From contig NZ_PDNI01000065.1 of assembly GCF_002925845.1 (NCBI RefSeq), positions 310,001 to 374,000 of the forward strand: a DNA stretch of 64,000 bases. Direction: 5' to 3'. Below are positions 36,864 to 45,081 of the stretch, in pieces; position 1 is the first letter of the stretch; every line of letters starts with the position of its first letter. Origin of the DNA: Roseovarius nitratireducens (GTDB taxonomy: Bacteria > Pseudomonadota > Alphaproteobacteria > Rhodobacterales > Rhodobacteraceae). The position numbers and the translations under genes were made by a program. Below the pieces are notes generated by a model. It worked only from the letters and a program-made list of their open reading frames with translations, was not told the origin of the DNA and made no database searches.

Positions 36864-37694
36864 CTACCCCTCGGCCTGCACCGTCACCCGCTGCTCGCCC
36901 AGTCCTGTGATGCGCAGCACCATCTCGTCGCCCGCGGACAGGAATCGCGGCGGCTTGTGGCCCACGCCCACGCCCGGCGGCGTGCCGGTGGCGATCACGT
37001 CACCGGGCTCGAGCGTCATGATCGCGCTGAGGTAGGACACGATCTCGGCCACGCCGAAGATCATCCGCGACGTGTTGCCGGTCTGCATCCGCTCACCATT
37101 CACCTCGGTGGCAAGATCGAGCCCCTGCACGTCGTCCAGTTCGTCGGGGGTGACGAGCCACGGCCCCACCGGCGCGAACGTGTCGCAGCTTTTGCCCTTG
37201 GTCCACTGCCCCGACCCCTCGAGTTGCAGCGCGCGTTCCGACACGTCATTGACGATGGTGTAGCCCGCGACATGCCCGAGCGCCCGGGCCTGGTCCACGT
37301 ATTTCGCCCGCCGGCCGATGACGATGCCGAGCTCCACCTCCCAATCGGTCTTGGCCGAGCCGCGCGGCATCACCACCGGGTCGTAGGGGCCGCCAAGCGC
37401 GGTCAGCGCCTTGAGGAACACCACCGGCTCGGCCGGCGGCTCGGCACCGAGCTCGGCGGCGTGGTCGCTGTAATTTAGCCCGATGCCCACGATCTTGCCG
37501 ATGCCACTCACCGGCGGCCCCAGTCGGGGCGCGCCCGGCACAAGCGGCAGCGCCTCGGGGTTGAGCCGCGGCAGCGACCCGAGCACCTCGCCCGCGAGAT
37601 CGGGCACCACGCCCGACAGGTCCCTCAGCCGTCCCTCGGCATCGAGCACGGCGGGGCGCTCCTGCCCCCGATCCCCAAAGCGTGCAAACCGCAT
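36864..37694 (-). CDS. Fumarylacetoacetate hydrolase family protein
   Basis: The 276-residue protein has the FAH fold with metal ligands in TDWEVELGIVIGRRAKYVD and VSERALQLEGSGQWTKGKSC, and GDVIATGTPPGVGVGHKPPR. Such enzymes cleave or decarboxylate 2-keto acids such as ureidoglycolate-like or acylpyruvate substrates. The true substrate is unknown. ATG 37694 starts the family N-terminus MRFARFGDRGQERPAV. Confidence 0.88.
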   Translation of the reverse strand: MRFARFGDRGQERPAVLDAEGRLRDLSGVVPDLAGEVLGSLPRLNPEALPLVPGAPRLGPPVSGIGKIVGIGLNYSDHAAELGAEPPAEPVVFLKALTALGGPYDPVVMPRGSAKTDWEVELGIVIGRRAKYVDQARALGHVAGYTIVNDVSERALQLEGSGQWTKGKSCDTFAPVGPWLVTPDELDDVQGLDLATEVNGERMQTGNTSRMIFGVAEIVSYLSAIMTLEPGDVIATGTPPGVGVGHKPPRFLSAGDEMVLRITGLGEQRVTVQAEG

Positions 37695-37779
37695 GTCATC
37701 CCTCCTGTTGCGCAGTCGCGTGCAGAATAGACGGCGGGCAGGGCTGTGCAAGGGCATGACAAGAGCTATCATCGCGGCA

Positions 37780-37863
37780 TGGTCTTGCGTGTCACCGCTC
37801 AAGGTCTCTATTGCGCCGCGGGCACGGGGCCTGTCTCGCCACCGATCTGGCCGCGCGCGTGAT
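37780..37863 (+). pseudogene. Possible remnant of a ligase-associated DNA exonuclease start
   Basis: A 27-codon frame begins MVLRVTAQGLYCAAG, which resembles the first residues of ligase-associated metallo-beta-lactamase exonucleases (typically ...GLYCPAGDFHIDP). The similarity then stops and the frame ends. No HxHxDH motif follows. It may be a decayed gene start or chance. Confidence 0.25.
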
Positions 37864-37966
37864 GCGGCGCCGGCCGGTGCAGTACGGCTGAGCGCGCGAA
37901 GCGGGGTTGAGCCGCGCCGAGGCCCCGCCTATGTCTGGGTTTCATCAACAGTCGAGGTTTTCCCCC

Positions 37967-39787
37967 ATGCGCACGCTTCCCTTTCCCGTCCACGATGCCA
38001 ACGCCACCGCCGGGGGCAAGGATCTGGGCCGCCTGCCGGAATGGGACCTGAGCGATCTCTATAGCGGCGCGGACGCGCCCGAACTGGCCCGCGATCTCGA
38101 CTGGCTAGAGACAGAATGCGCAAGCTTCGCCGCCGACTACGAGGGCAAGCTGGCCAACCTCGATGCTGACGGCCTGCTCGAGTGCATCCGCCGCGACGAG
38201 GCGATCAGCCGGGTAGCGGGGCGCGTCATGTCCTTCGCCGGGCTGCGCTACTACCAGCAGACCACCGATTCCGCGCGGGCGAAATTCCTCTCCGACTGCC
38301 AGGAAAAGATCACCCGCTTCACCACGCCGCTGGTGTTCTTCTCGCTCGAGCTCAACCGGCTCGACGAGGACGCGCTGAAGGCGATGTATGAAGAGAATGC
38401 GGGGCTTGCACGCTACGCGCCGGTGCTGCGCCGCATCCGCGCGATGAAGCCCTACCAGCTTTCCGACGAGCTGGAGAAATTCCTCCATGACCTGGGCGTC
38501 GTGGGCGACGCGTGGGAGCGGCTCTTTGACGAGACCATCGCGGGGCTCACCTTCACCGTCGAGGGCGAGGAAATGGGGATCGAGGCCACGCTCACCCTGC
38601 TTACCGATCACGATCGCGCCAAGCGCGAGGAGGCGGCGCGGGAACTGGCGCGCGTGCTGGGCGAGAACCTGCGCACCTTCGCCCGCGTCCACAACACCAC
38701 CACCAAGGAAAAGGAGGTGCTCGACCGCTGGCGCGGGATGCCCACCGCCCAGACCGGGCGGCACCTCTCGAACGATGTCGAGCCGGAGGTGGTCGAGGCG
38801 CTGCGCGCCGCGGTGGTGGGCGCCTACCCGCGCCTGTCGCACCGCTATTACGAGCTCAAGCGCAAGTGGCTGGGGCTGGAGCGGATGCAGGTCTGGGACC
38901 GCAACGCGCCGCTGCCGCTGGAAGCGCCGCGCACCATCCCGTGGGATGAGGCGCGCGAGACGGTGACGGCGGCCTATGCAGGGTTCGATCCGCGCATGGC
39001 CGAGCTGGCCGAGCCGTTCTTCGAGAAGGGCTGGATCGACGCCGGCGTGAAGCCCGGCAAGGCGCCGGGCGCCTTCGCCCACCCCACCGTGACCGACGCA
39101 CACCCCTACGTGATGCTCAACTACCTCGGCAAGCCGCGCGACGTGATGACCCTCGCCCATGAGCTGGGCCATGGCGTGCATCAGCGGCTCGCCGCGGAAC
39201 AGGGCGAGCTTCTGGCCTCGACTCCGCTGACGCTTGCCGAGACGGCCAGCGTCTTCGGCGAGATGCTGACCTTCCGCCGGATGCTCGACGGGGCGCAGAC
39301 CGACGCCGAGCGCAAGGTGCTGCTCGCGGGCAAGGTCGAGGACATGATCAACACCTTGGTACGCCAGATCGCGTTCTACGATTTCGAGTGCAAGCTGCAC
39401 GCCGCGCGCCGCGAGGGCGAGCTTACGCCCGACGACATCGGCGCGCTGTGGATGAGCGTGCAAGCAGAGAGCCTCGGGCCGGCATTCGATTTCATGGACG
39501 GATACGAGACGTTCTGGGCCTATATCCCGCATTTCGTGCACTCGCCCTTCTACGTCTATGCCTATGCCTTCGGCGACGGGCTGGTGAACGCGCTCTACGC
39601 CGTCTACGAGGAAGATCCCGCCGGGTTCGAGGACAGGTATTTCGAGATGCTGCGCGCAGGCGGCTCGAAACACCACAAGGACCTGCTCGCCCCCTTCGGC
39701 CTCGATGCCTCGGACCCGGCGTTCTGGAACAAGGGCCTGTCGATGATCGAGGGCATGATCGACGAGTTGGAGTCGATGGAGGGCTGA
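37967..39787 (+). CDS. pepF: Oligoendopeptidase F, M3 family
   Basis: This 606-residue zinc metallopeptidase degrades oligopeptides in the cytoplasm. The zinc site is MTLAHELGHGVHQ with the third ligand in LAETASVFGEMLTF. The N-terminal PepF domain shows WDLSDLYSG and VLRRIRAMKPYQLSDELEKF. ATG 37967 (MRTLPFPVHDAN) has a GAGG site; ATG 37931 is possible. It is divergent from the FAH gene. Confidence 0.93.
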   Translation: MRTLPFPVHDANATAGGKDLGRLPEWDLSDLYSGADAPELARDLDWLETECASFAADYEGKLANLDADGLLECIRRDEAISRVAGRVMSFAGLRYYQQTTDSARAKFLSDCQEKITRFTTPLVFFSLELNRLDEDALKAMYEENAGLARYAPVLRRIRAMKPYQLSDELEKFLHDLGVVGDAWERLFDETIAGLTFTVEGEEMGIEATLTLLTDHDRAKREEAARELARVLGENLRTFARVHNTTTKEKEVLDRWRGMPTAQTGRHLSNDVEPEVVEALRAAVVGAYPRLSHRYYELKRKWLGLERMQVWDRNAPLPLEAPRTIPWDEARETVTAAYAGFDPRMAELAEPFFEKGWIDAGVKPGKAPGAFAHPTVTDAHPYVMLNYLGKPRDVMTLAHELGHGVHQRLAAEQGELLASTPLTLAETASVFGEMLTFRRMLDGAQTDAERKVLLAGKVEDMINTLVRQIAFYDFECKLHAARREGELTPDDIGALWMSVQAESLGPAFDFMDGYETFWAYIPHFVHSPFYVYAYAFGDGLVNALYAVYEEDPAGFEDRYFEMLRAGGSKHHKDLLAPFGLDASDPAFWNKGLSMIEGMIDELESMEG

Positions 39788-39843
39788 CATGCATACCCGT
39801 CGCGGGGATTGTGAAAGCCGCAGAAACCCCGCACAACGCCGCA

Positions 39844-40230
39844 ATGCTGACGCTGGACAATATCCTTACTGATCGCGGCTCCAAATATGCCGTCTCCGGC
39901 GCGCCCTGCGCGTCGGAGGAAGAGGCCAAAACCCTCGTCAAAACCCTGAAGAAACAAAAGAAATTCGCCAAGGCCACGCATAATACATGGGGCCTTCTGC
40001 TCGGCTCCGGCCCGGTCAAGAATGACGACGGCGAAAGCGGCGCGGGCAACGTGATCCTGCGCATGCTAGAGCGCGATGAAATCCGCGACCACCTCGTCAT
40101 CGTGACCCGCTGGTATGGCGGAAAGCATCTGGGCGGTGACCGGTTCCGCCATGTGCAAACGGCGGTTCGCGCCTATCTCGACGCGGCCAATCTCACTTCA
40201 ACTGGCTGTCCTTCGACCCGCGCCGATTGA
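39844..40230 (+). CDS. IMPACT/YigZ-family protein, short form
   Basis: The 128-residue protein matches the UPF0029/IMPACT N-terminal domain: DRGSKYAVSGAPCASEEEAK, HNTWGLLLGSGPVKNDDGES and VTRWYGGKHLGGDRF. The C-terminal domain of the usual 200-residue form is absent, as in other short alphaproteobacterial members. An in-frame GTG at 39811 with GGGG upstream could be the start. The 3' end overlaps the DksA-like gene on the other strand by 38 bases. Confidence 0.8.
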   Translation: MLTLDNILTDRGSKYAVSGAPCASEEEAKTLVKTLKKQKKFAKATHNTWGLLLGSGPVKNDDGESGAGNVILRMLERDEIRDHLVIVTRWYGGKHLGGDRFRHVQTAVRAYLDAANLTSTGCPSTRAD

Positions 40231-40462
40231 TGCCGCCGCGGGGCTGGTTCTGCGCCTGAAGATCGGAGGCGCAGTCGATGCACAGCTTGACGCCCGGGAT
40301 GGCGGTGCGGCGGGCCTCGGGGATCGGCTCGTCACAATCCGCACAATGGGTCCGGCTCTCGCCCTGCGGCTGCGCCCGGGCCTTGAGCCGCGCCAGCTCA
40401 TCTGAAATCGAGGCTTCGATCTGTTCACTTACCGCGCCATCGCGCGCCCATCCGCCGGCCAT
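40193..40462 (-). CDS. DksA/TraR-type zinc finger protein
   Basis: The 89-residue protein has the four-Cys zinc finger CADCDEPIPEARRTAIPGVK followed by LCIDCASDLQ. An N-terminal helix (EQIEASISDELARLKARAQP) stands in for the coiled coil. Without the long coiled-coil tip it would resemble TraR-like short members acting at the RNA polymerase secondary channel. It is convergent with the YigZ gene. Confidence 0.88.
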   Translation of the reverse strand: MAGGWARDGAVSEQIEASISDELARLKARAQPQGESRTHCADCDEPIPEARRTAIPGVKLCIDCASDLQAQNQPRGGINRRGSKDSQLK

Positions 40463-40524
40463 GGCCGTCTCCTTTCTTGCAGCATCCAGTTTAGGCCCGT
40501 CCTGCCGTCGGGGTCAAATCGCGC

Positions 40525-41619
40525 TCAGGGTTCCACATATTTGGCGGCGGGCAGAGGCAGCGCCATGTCGCGCAGGAACGCGCTGTTCACGCCCCCCGCC
40601 TGCGCGATGATGCCGTTGAGCATGCGAATCGCGGCGGGCGACGTGACCGGCACGAAATGATTATAGCCCTCGCCATCCGAGAGTTCGGTGACATCCACGA
40701 CCTGCACATCGCCGCGCTGCACCTTTTCGGCGGCGTCGATCACCCCGAGGCGCGGCTTGCGCCCGGTGACGAGACCCGAGAGCGTGAGCACCCGGTCCGC
40801 CTTGGTGATGAAGATGAGAAACGGCTGCGGAAGCTGCCTGATCGCCGCCGCCTGCCGGTCAAAGAGATCGGGGTCGATATCGGGCGACATCAACACCACG
40901 CCGCTGATCCGGCTCAACACCTGCCGGTCGCCGCGCAGGGCGATCTGGCGCAGCGCCTCCATCACCAGTTGCGAGCCCATGGAATGGGCGAGGATAAAGA
41001 CCTTCTCGCCCGGGCGCGCCGTCAGATCATGCAGCAGCGTCTCGAGATCGTCGCGCGCATAGAGCACGCTGTCGCGGTCGTAGATATAGCCGCGCGGATC
41101 GCCCGCCGAGGGCCAGGCAAACAGCAGCCCCGGCATCGGCACGTTGAAGTCCGACTGGATCTGCGCCAGCCGGTACATCGCCTCGGACAGGGTGTTGTTG
41201 TAGCCATGCACGAAGAGCAGCGTCTCGCGCCCCTCTGTGCGCGCGCGCATGTCGCGGATGAGCGTGCGCGGCCCGTCATGCACCTGCGTCCCGTTGACGA
41301 CGAAATCGGTGGCCGCATCGGCTGGCCCCTCCGGCCATTCGATGCGGCCGGTCTCATGGGTCGGCGGGATCGAGATATCGACGCGGAAATAGCGGATTGT
41401 CTCGGACCGTTCCTGCCCGAAGACCGGTCCGGTCCGGTCGAGATCGCGGCCCGTCGCCACGAAGGCCGGCTGGATCCGGGCCTGCGGGTGCGGGGCCGCG
41501 CGTTCTGCGGTGACGCGGGGCGCGCAGGCGGCCAGCAACGCCAGGACCACACCGGCAAGCGCGATACGGGCCAACCGATCAAAATAGGTCGTTGCCGTCC
41601 GACGCATCGCAATCATCAC
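40525..41619 (-). CDS. Lipoprotein alpha/beta hydrolase (DUF900)
   Basis: The 364-residue lipoprotein has a signal peptide and lipobox VLALLAAC. The hydrolase domain shows TLLFVHGYNNTLSEAMYRLA, LLFAWPSAGDPRGYIYDRDS and the nucleophile FILAHSMGSQLVMEAL. This is the DUF900 type of alpha/beta hydrolase. The substrate is unknown; location is an envelope membrane. Several start codons are close together at the N-terminus. Confidence 0.85.
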   Translation of the reverse strand: MMIAMRRTATTYFDRLARIALAGVVLALLAACAPRVTAERAAPHPQARIQPAFVATGRDLDRTGPVFGQERSETIRYFRVDISIPPTHETGRIEWPEGPADAATDFVVNGTQVHDGPRTLIRDMRARTEGRETLLFVHGYNNTLSEAMYRLAQIQSDFNVPMPGLLFAWPSAGDPRGYIYDRDSVLYARDDLETLLHDLTARPGEKVFILAHSMGSQLVMEALRQIALRGDRQVLSRISGVVLMSPDIDPDLFDRQAAAIRQLPQPFLIFITKADRVLTLSGLVTGRKPRLGVIDAAEKVQRGDVQVVDVTELSDGEGYNHFVPVTSPAAIRMLNGIIAQAGGVNSAFLRDMALPLPAAKYVEP

Positions 41620-41673
41620 TCGCCCTCGTCCAAAGACGACACATAGGTGATGTTGCGCCCCGCGCCAAGAGGG

Positions 41674-42570
41674 TCAGGCCGGGGTCAACATACCCTTTTC
41701 CTGCGCGAGGCTGCGCATCCGCTTTTGCAGCTTCTCGAAGGCACGCACCTCGATCTGGCGAATCCGCTCGCGGCTGACATCATATTGCGCGCTGAGATCC
41801 TCCAGCGTGATCGTTTCCTCGTTGAGGCGGCGTTGCGTGAGAATGTCGCGCTCGCGCTCGTTGAGGACGTCCATCGCCCGTGCGAGCAGCTCTCGTCGGG
41901 CCTGCAATTCATCCTGTTCCTCGTAGGCGCCGGCCTGGTCAGCATCTTCGTCCTCAAGCCAGTCCTGCCATTGCATCGTGCCCTCGCCCTCGGAACCGAC
42001 GGTGGCGTTGAGCGAGGCGTCTGCCCCGGCCATGCGGCGGTTCATCGAGATCACCTCGTCCTCGGTCACGCCGAGATCGTGGGCGATCTTCTTGACGGCG
42101 TCGGGGCGCAGATCGCCCTCTTCCAGCGCGCCGATACGCGCCTTTGCCTTTCGCAGGTTGAAGAACAGTTTCTTCTGCGCCGAGGTAGTGCCGAGTTTCA
42201 CCAGGCTCCACGACCGCAGGATGTATTCCTGGATCGAGGCACGGATCCACCACATCGCATAGGTGGCGAGACGAAAGCCCTTTTCGGGGTCGAAGCGCTT
42301 GACCGCCTGCATGAGACCGACATTGGCCTCCGAGATCACCTCCGCCTGTGGCAGGCCGTAGCCGCGATAGCCCATCGCGATCTTGGCCGCCAGCCGCAGG
42401 TGGCTGGTGACCATGCGATGTGCGGCCTCGGTGTCCTGTTCCTCGACCCAGCGCTTGGCCAGCATGTATTCCTCTTCCGGCTCAAGCAGCGGGAACTTGC
42501 GAATCTCCTGCATATAGCGATTGAGCCCGCCTTCCGGGGTCGGGGCCGGGAGATTTGCGTAATTGCCCAT
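41674..42570 (-). CDS. rpoH: RNA polymerase sigma-32 factor RpoH
   Basis: This 298-residue heat-shock sigma factor has region 2 EEEYMLAKRWVEEQDTEAAH...ISEANVGLMQAVKRFDPEKG, the RpoH box region AQKKLFFNLRKAKARIGALE and region 4 ERERDILTQRRLNEETITLE. ATG 42570 was chosen because AGGAGG lies 9 bases upstream; the ATG at 42588 would include that site. Confidence 0.96.
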   Translation of the reverse strand: MGNYANLPAPTPEGGLNRYMQEIRKFPLLEPEEEYMLAKRWVEEQDTEAAHRMVTSHLRLAAKIAMGYRGYGLPQAEVISEANVGLMQAVKRFDPEKGFRLATYAMWWIRASIQEYILRSWSLVKLGTTSAQKKLFFNLRKAKARIGALEEGDLRPDAVKKIAHDLGVTEDEVISMNRRMAGADASLNATVGSEGEGTMQWQDWLEDEDADQAGAYEEQDELQARRELLARAMDVLNERERDILTQRRLNEETITLEDLSAQYDVSRERIRQIEVRAFEKLQKRMRSLAQEKGMLTPA

Positions 42571-42606
42571 GCGGGTGTCCCTCCTCATGTATAAGGTGTT
42601 AACATT

Positions 42607-42634
42607 GATCTAGGCTATCAGCCCGCGAGATCAA
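42607..42634 (-). promoter_or_regulatory. Candidate rpoH promoter
   Basis: On the minus strand TTGATC (42634-42629) and TAGATC (42612-42607) are separated by 16 bases, about 40 bases upstream of the rpoH start. The match to sigma-70 consensus is moderate. Confidence 0.35.
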
Positions 42635-42662
42635 GTTGATACACACTTCATCTTAACGCATC

Positions 42663-42687
42663 AGCCGGGGTTTTCCGGCGAAAACCG
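42663..42687 (-). terminator. Hairpin downstream of rluD
   Basis: On the minus strand GCCGG-TTTTC and GGAAAACCCCGGC can pair strongly, about 25 bases after the rluD stop. There is no clear T-run, so it may be a structural 3' end only. Confidence 0.35.
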
Positions 42688-42709
42688 GCGAATATGTCGA
42701 CAGATCACG

Positions 42710-43756
42710 TCATTCTGTCCTGCTGTCATCCGTTCCGCGCAGGTTGGCAAGGAGCGCCGCCATGTCGTCGGGCAGCGGCGAAGAGAAGCGCAGGGCCGCA
42801 CCGCTGAGGGGGTGGAGAAAGCCAAGGCTGGCCGCGTGCAGGGCCTGCCGAGGGAAGTGGCGCGCCGCCTCGGCGGCGCCCTCGGGCAGGGCGCGCACGG
42901 AAAGGCGGCGCGCGCCGCCATAGACCGGATCGCCGATCAACCCGAGGCCTACATGGGCCATGTGCACGCGGATCTGGTGTGTACGTCCGGTCTCCAGCCG
43001 GCATTCCACCAGCGACGCCGCCGGTGGCCGGCCGAACGACTCGCGCAGCCGCACGCGCGTGACCGCATGGCGCCCGCCGCTGGTCACCACCGCCTGCCGC
43101 TGCCGGTCAGTGCGGTGGCGGGCAAGCTGGGTGCGGATGACAAGCGTGCCATCGGCCTCGAATCGCACGCCTGCCAACCCCGCGAGACGCGGGTCACCCG
43201 GACCGGGGACACCGTGAACCATGGCGAGATAGGCGCGCTCGACCGAGTGGGCCGCAAACTGCGCGGCAAGCCCCTGATGGGCGGCGTCGGTCTTGGCCAC
43301 AACCAGAAGACCGCTGGTGTCCTTGTCGATGCGGTGCACGATGCCCGGGCGACGGGCGCCGCCGACCCCCGAGAGCCGGTCGCCGCAATGGTGCAGGAGC
43401 GCATTGACCAGCGTGCCCGATGGCGTGCCAGGGGCCGGGTGGACGACAAGCCCCGCAGGCTTGTCGATCACGATGAGGTCGTCATCCTCGAACGCGATGT
43501 CGAGCGCGATCGCCTCTGCCTCCATGTGACTCTCGCGCGGCTCGGGCAAGGCGATGTCGATGCGGTCGCCCTCGGCCACGCGCGCCTTGCTGTCCTGCAC
43601 CACGTCACCGTTGACGCGCACCGCGCCCTCTTCGATCAGCCGCATGAGCCGCGTGCGCGACAGCGCCGCAGCCTCTGGCACATCGCGCGCCAGCGCCTTA
43701 TCAAGGCGGGGGGGCGGTGCCGCCCCGATGACAAAGCCGAGCAGGTCCTGCGCCAT
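42710..43756 (-). CDS. rluD: RluD-type 23S rRNA pseudouridine synthase
   Basis: The 348-residue enzyme has an N-terminal S4 domain (SRTRLMRLIEEGAVRVNGDV) and the catalytic motif GIVHRIDKDTSGLLVVAKTD with the active Asp. Further motifs are GRTHQIRVHMAHVGLGLIGD. It converts uridines in helix 69 of 23S rRNA. Its ATG shares the CATG at 43754-43757 with the divergent gene. Confidence 0.92.
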   Translation of the reverse strand: MAQDLLGFVIGAAPPPRLDKALARDVPEAAALSRTRLMRLIEEGAVRVNGDVVQDSKARVAEGDRIDIALPEPRESHMEAEAIALDIAFEDDDLIVIDKPAGLVVHPAPGTPSGTLVNALLHHCGDRLSGVGGARRPGIVHRIDKDTSGLLVVAKTDAAHQGLAAQFAAHSVERAYLAMVHGVPGPGDPRLAGLAGVRFEADGTLVIRTQLARHRTDRQRQAVVTSGGRHAVTRVRLRESFGRPPAASLVECRLETGRTHQIRVHMAHVGLGLIGDPVYGGARRLSVRALPEGAAEAARHFPRQALHAASLGFLHPLSGAALRFSSPLPDDMAALLANLRGTDDSRTE

Positions 43757-44066
43757 GTCCGAAAGCCCTCAGCCGGTGAGCCCGGCCACGCTGAAATTCC
43801 TCGCGCGGCTGGTCACGGTTCTGACCGCCACGATGATCCTCGGGCTTCTAGTGATCGTCGGGCTGCTTGTCACCCGCTTCTGGTCCGAACCCGAACGGCC
43901 CGCCCTGCCCCCGCTGCCCGAGGCCATCACCCTGCCCGAGGGCGCGCGCGCCACCGCCTTCACGCAAGGTGAGGGCTGGTACGCGGTGGTGACCGATGAC
44001 GGGCGCATCCTGATTTATGATCGCGAGACAGGCACGCTGCGGCAGGTGGTGGATATCCGCGACTAG
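43755..44066 (+). CDS. Small single-helix membrane protein (DUF6476-like)
   Basis: The 103-residue protein has one N-terminal helix (LVTVLTATMILGLLVIVGLL) and a C-terminal domain with GARATAFTQGEGWYAVVTDD and YDRETGTLRQVVDI. It looks like the DUF6476 family found next to rluD in Rhodobacteraceae; this naming is from memory. Its ATG overlaps the rluD ATG on the other strand. Confidence 0.75.
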   Translation: MSESPQPVSPATLKFLARLVTVLTATMILGLLVIVGLLVTRFWSEPERPALPPLPEAITLPEGARATAFTQGEGWYAVVTDDGRILIYDRETGTLRQVVDIRD

Positions 44067-44191
44067 GGTCTTCTTGTCACATTCCGGCAACAGCGCCAGG
44101 TAAAGGCACGGCGGATTGGCCTGCCGCGCTTTGCAGATCGCCTACCTTTCGTAGGGTTGCAAGACCTGTTCATCGTTTCAGGAGAGTCAAC

Positions 44192-44311
44192 TTGGTTTCT
44201 CATGAAAACGAGGGTTTGCGCCCCTGTCTCGTGTCTGTGCCAAGCGGGTCAGCGTCGGGATGCATCTGCGGATCCGGAGGAGTGAGCGGCTTGAAAGGTG
44301 TAGATGCATGA
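44192..44311 (+). CDS. Candidate 39-residue leader peptide
   Basis: A TTG at 44192 is preceded by GGAGAG with 5 bases spacing. The frame encodes VSHENEGLRPCLVSVPSGSA then SGCICGSGGVSGLKGVDA and ends in TGA that overlaps the next ATG (ATGA). It is Gly/Ser/Cys-rich. The spacing suggests translational coupling with the membrane gene. It may equally be a chance frame. Confidence 0.35.
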   Translation: MVSHENEGLRPCLVSVPSGSASGCICGSGGVSGLKGVDA

Positions 44312-44688
44312 CCCGGCTGAGCGGCATTTTCATCCTGTGCGGCGTGTGGGCGGCGCTCTATGCGGCATCGTTCCTCGTGCCGTACCACACCGGGCCCATG
44401 GGCGACGGCTTCACCCGCGGGCTCAACCGGGTGACGCTGTTCTTTCAGTACCAGGTTGCCGCGGGCGCGGTCGCGGTCGTGGTGTGGTGGATGGGCAGCA
44501 AGCTCACCATACGCTGGCAGCGATGGCTCGCACGGACGCCCGCACTGCTTGCGTTGACGCTGTTCGTCCTCACCGTGGGCGTCATCGTGTTCGCCAACAT
44601 GAACAAGCCCGGGCCCACCGAATACGTGCCCGACCCCGACCGCCCGATGAGCGCCCCGGCACAGCCGGTGCCCCAAACCGATGACTAG
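44308..44688 (+). CDS. Small membrane protein, unknown
   Basis: The 126-residue product has three membrane helices (SGIFILCGVWAALYAASFLV; QYQVAAGAVAVVVWWMGSKL; LALTLFVLTVGVIVFANMNK) and a short Pro-rich tail. AAAGG lies about 10 bases before the ATG. No family is recognised. The next small frame overlaps its stop. Confidence 0.7.
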   Translation: MTRLSGIFILCGVWAALYAASFLVPYHTGPMGDGFTRGLNRVTLFFQYQVAAGAVAVVVWWMGSKLTIRWQRWLARTPALLALTLFVLTVGVIVFANMNKPGPTEYVPDPDRPMSAPAQPVPQTDD

Positions 44689-44812
44689 CCGCGTTGCGGC
44701 GCTGCTTGTCACCCTGTTGCCGCTCACCGCCGCCGCGCAGGACCGCTCCGAAACCAGATCGCGGACGGCCGCGATCTTCAACAGTGTGGCCTGCGGGGCG
44801 ATGCGCACGTAG
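44681..44812 (+). CDS. Small exported protein of 43 residues, possibly truncated
   Basis: The frame begins MTSRVAALLVTLLPLTAAAQ, a clear signal peptide with a likely AAA-Q cleavage site, then DRSETRSRTAAIFNSVACGA and MRT before a TAG. The start overlaps the previous gene. The same frame after the TAG continues open for about 150 bases (TCQWTKRDG...), so the gene may be interrupted by a nonsense codon. Confidence 0.45.
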   Translation: MTSRVAALLVTLLPLTAAAQDRSETRSRTAAIFNSVACGAMRT

Positions 44813-44963
44813 ACCTGCCAGTGGACGAAACGGGATGGCACCTTACGTCAGAGCCGCACGCGCATGGCTGGCATATGCGGCTCCGGGGTGGCCCCGAACC
44901 GGGCCGCGCGCGCAATGGCAGGTGCAGCAGGTCTATCGGCTGGTGACGGGAGAACGACTGCGG

Positions 44964-45040
44964 TGGTACCGCCTCCCTGGCTTGAACAGGGGACCTCTGG
45001 ATCCACAATCCAGCGCTCTAACCAACTGAGCTAAGGCGGC
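44964..45040 (-). tRNA. tRNA-His (GTG anticodon), lacking encoded G-1
   Basis: The 77-base gene folds into a standard cloverleaf. The acceptor is GCCGCCT/AGGCGGT, the D arm GCTC...GAGC, the anticodon arm CTGGA-TTGTGGA-TCCAG and the T arm CCCTG-TTCAAGC-CAGGG. CCA is encoded. The base before position 1 is T, so G-1 is not encoded. Position 1:72 is G:U and the discriminator is A73. This matches the divergent histidine tRNA known in a subset of alphaproteobacteria. Confidence 0.93.
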
Positions 45041-45081
45041 ACTGACGGGGGATTTACCTTTGCCGCCTGCCGATTGCAAGC

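Noticed and set aside
38105-39844. A 579-codon minus-strand frame opposite pepF
   Set aside because: Antisense of a peptidase with an intact HELGH zinc site; the frame shows no recognisable domain.
44200-44841. A 213-codon minus-strand frame
   Set aside because: It lies opposite a membrane protein with a good ribosome site and has no motif of its own.
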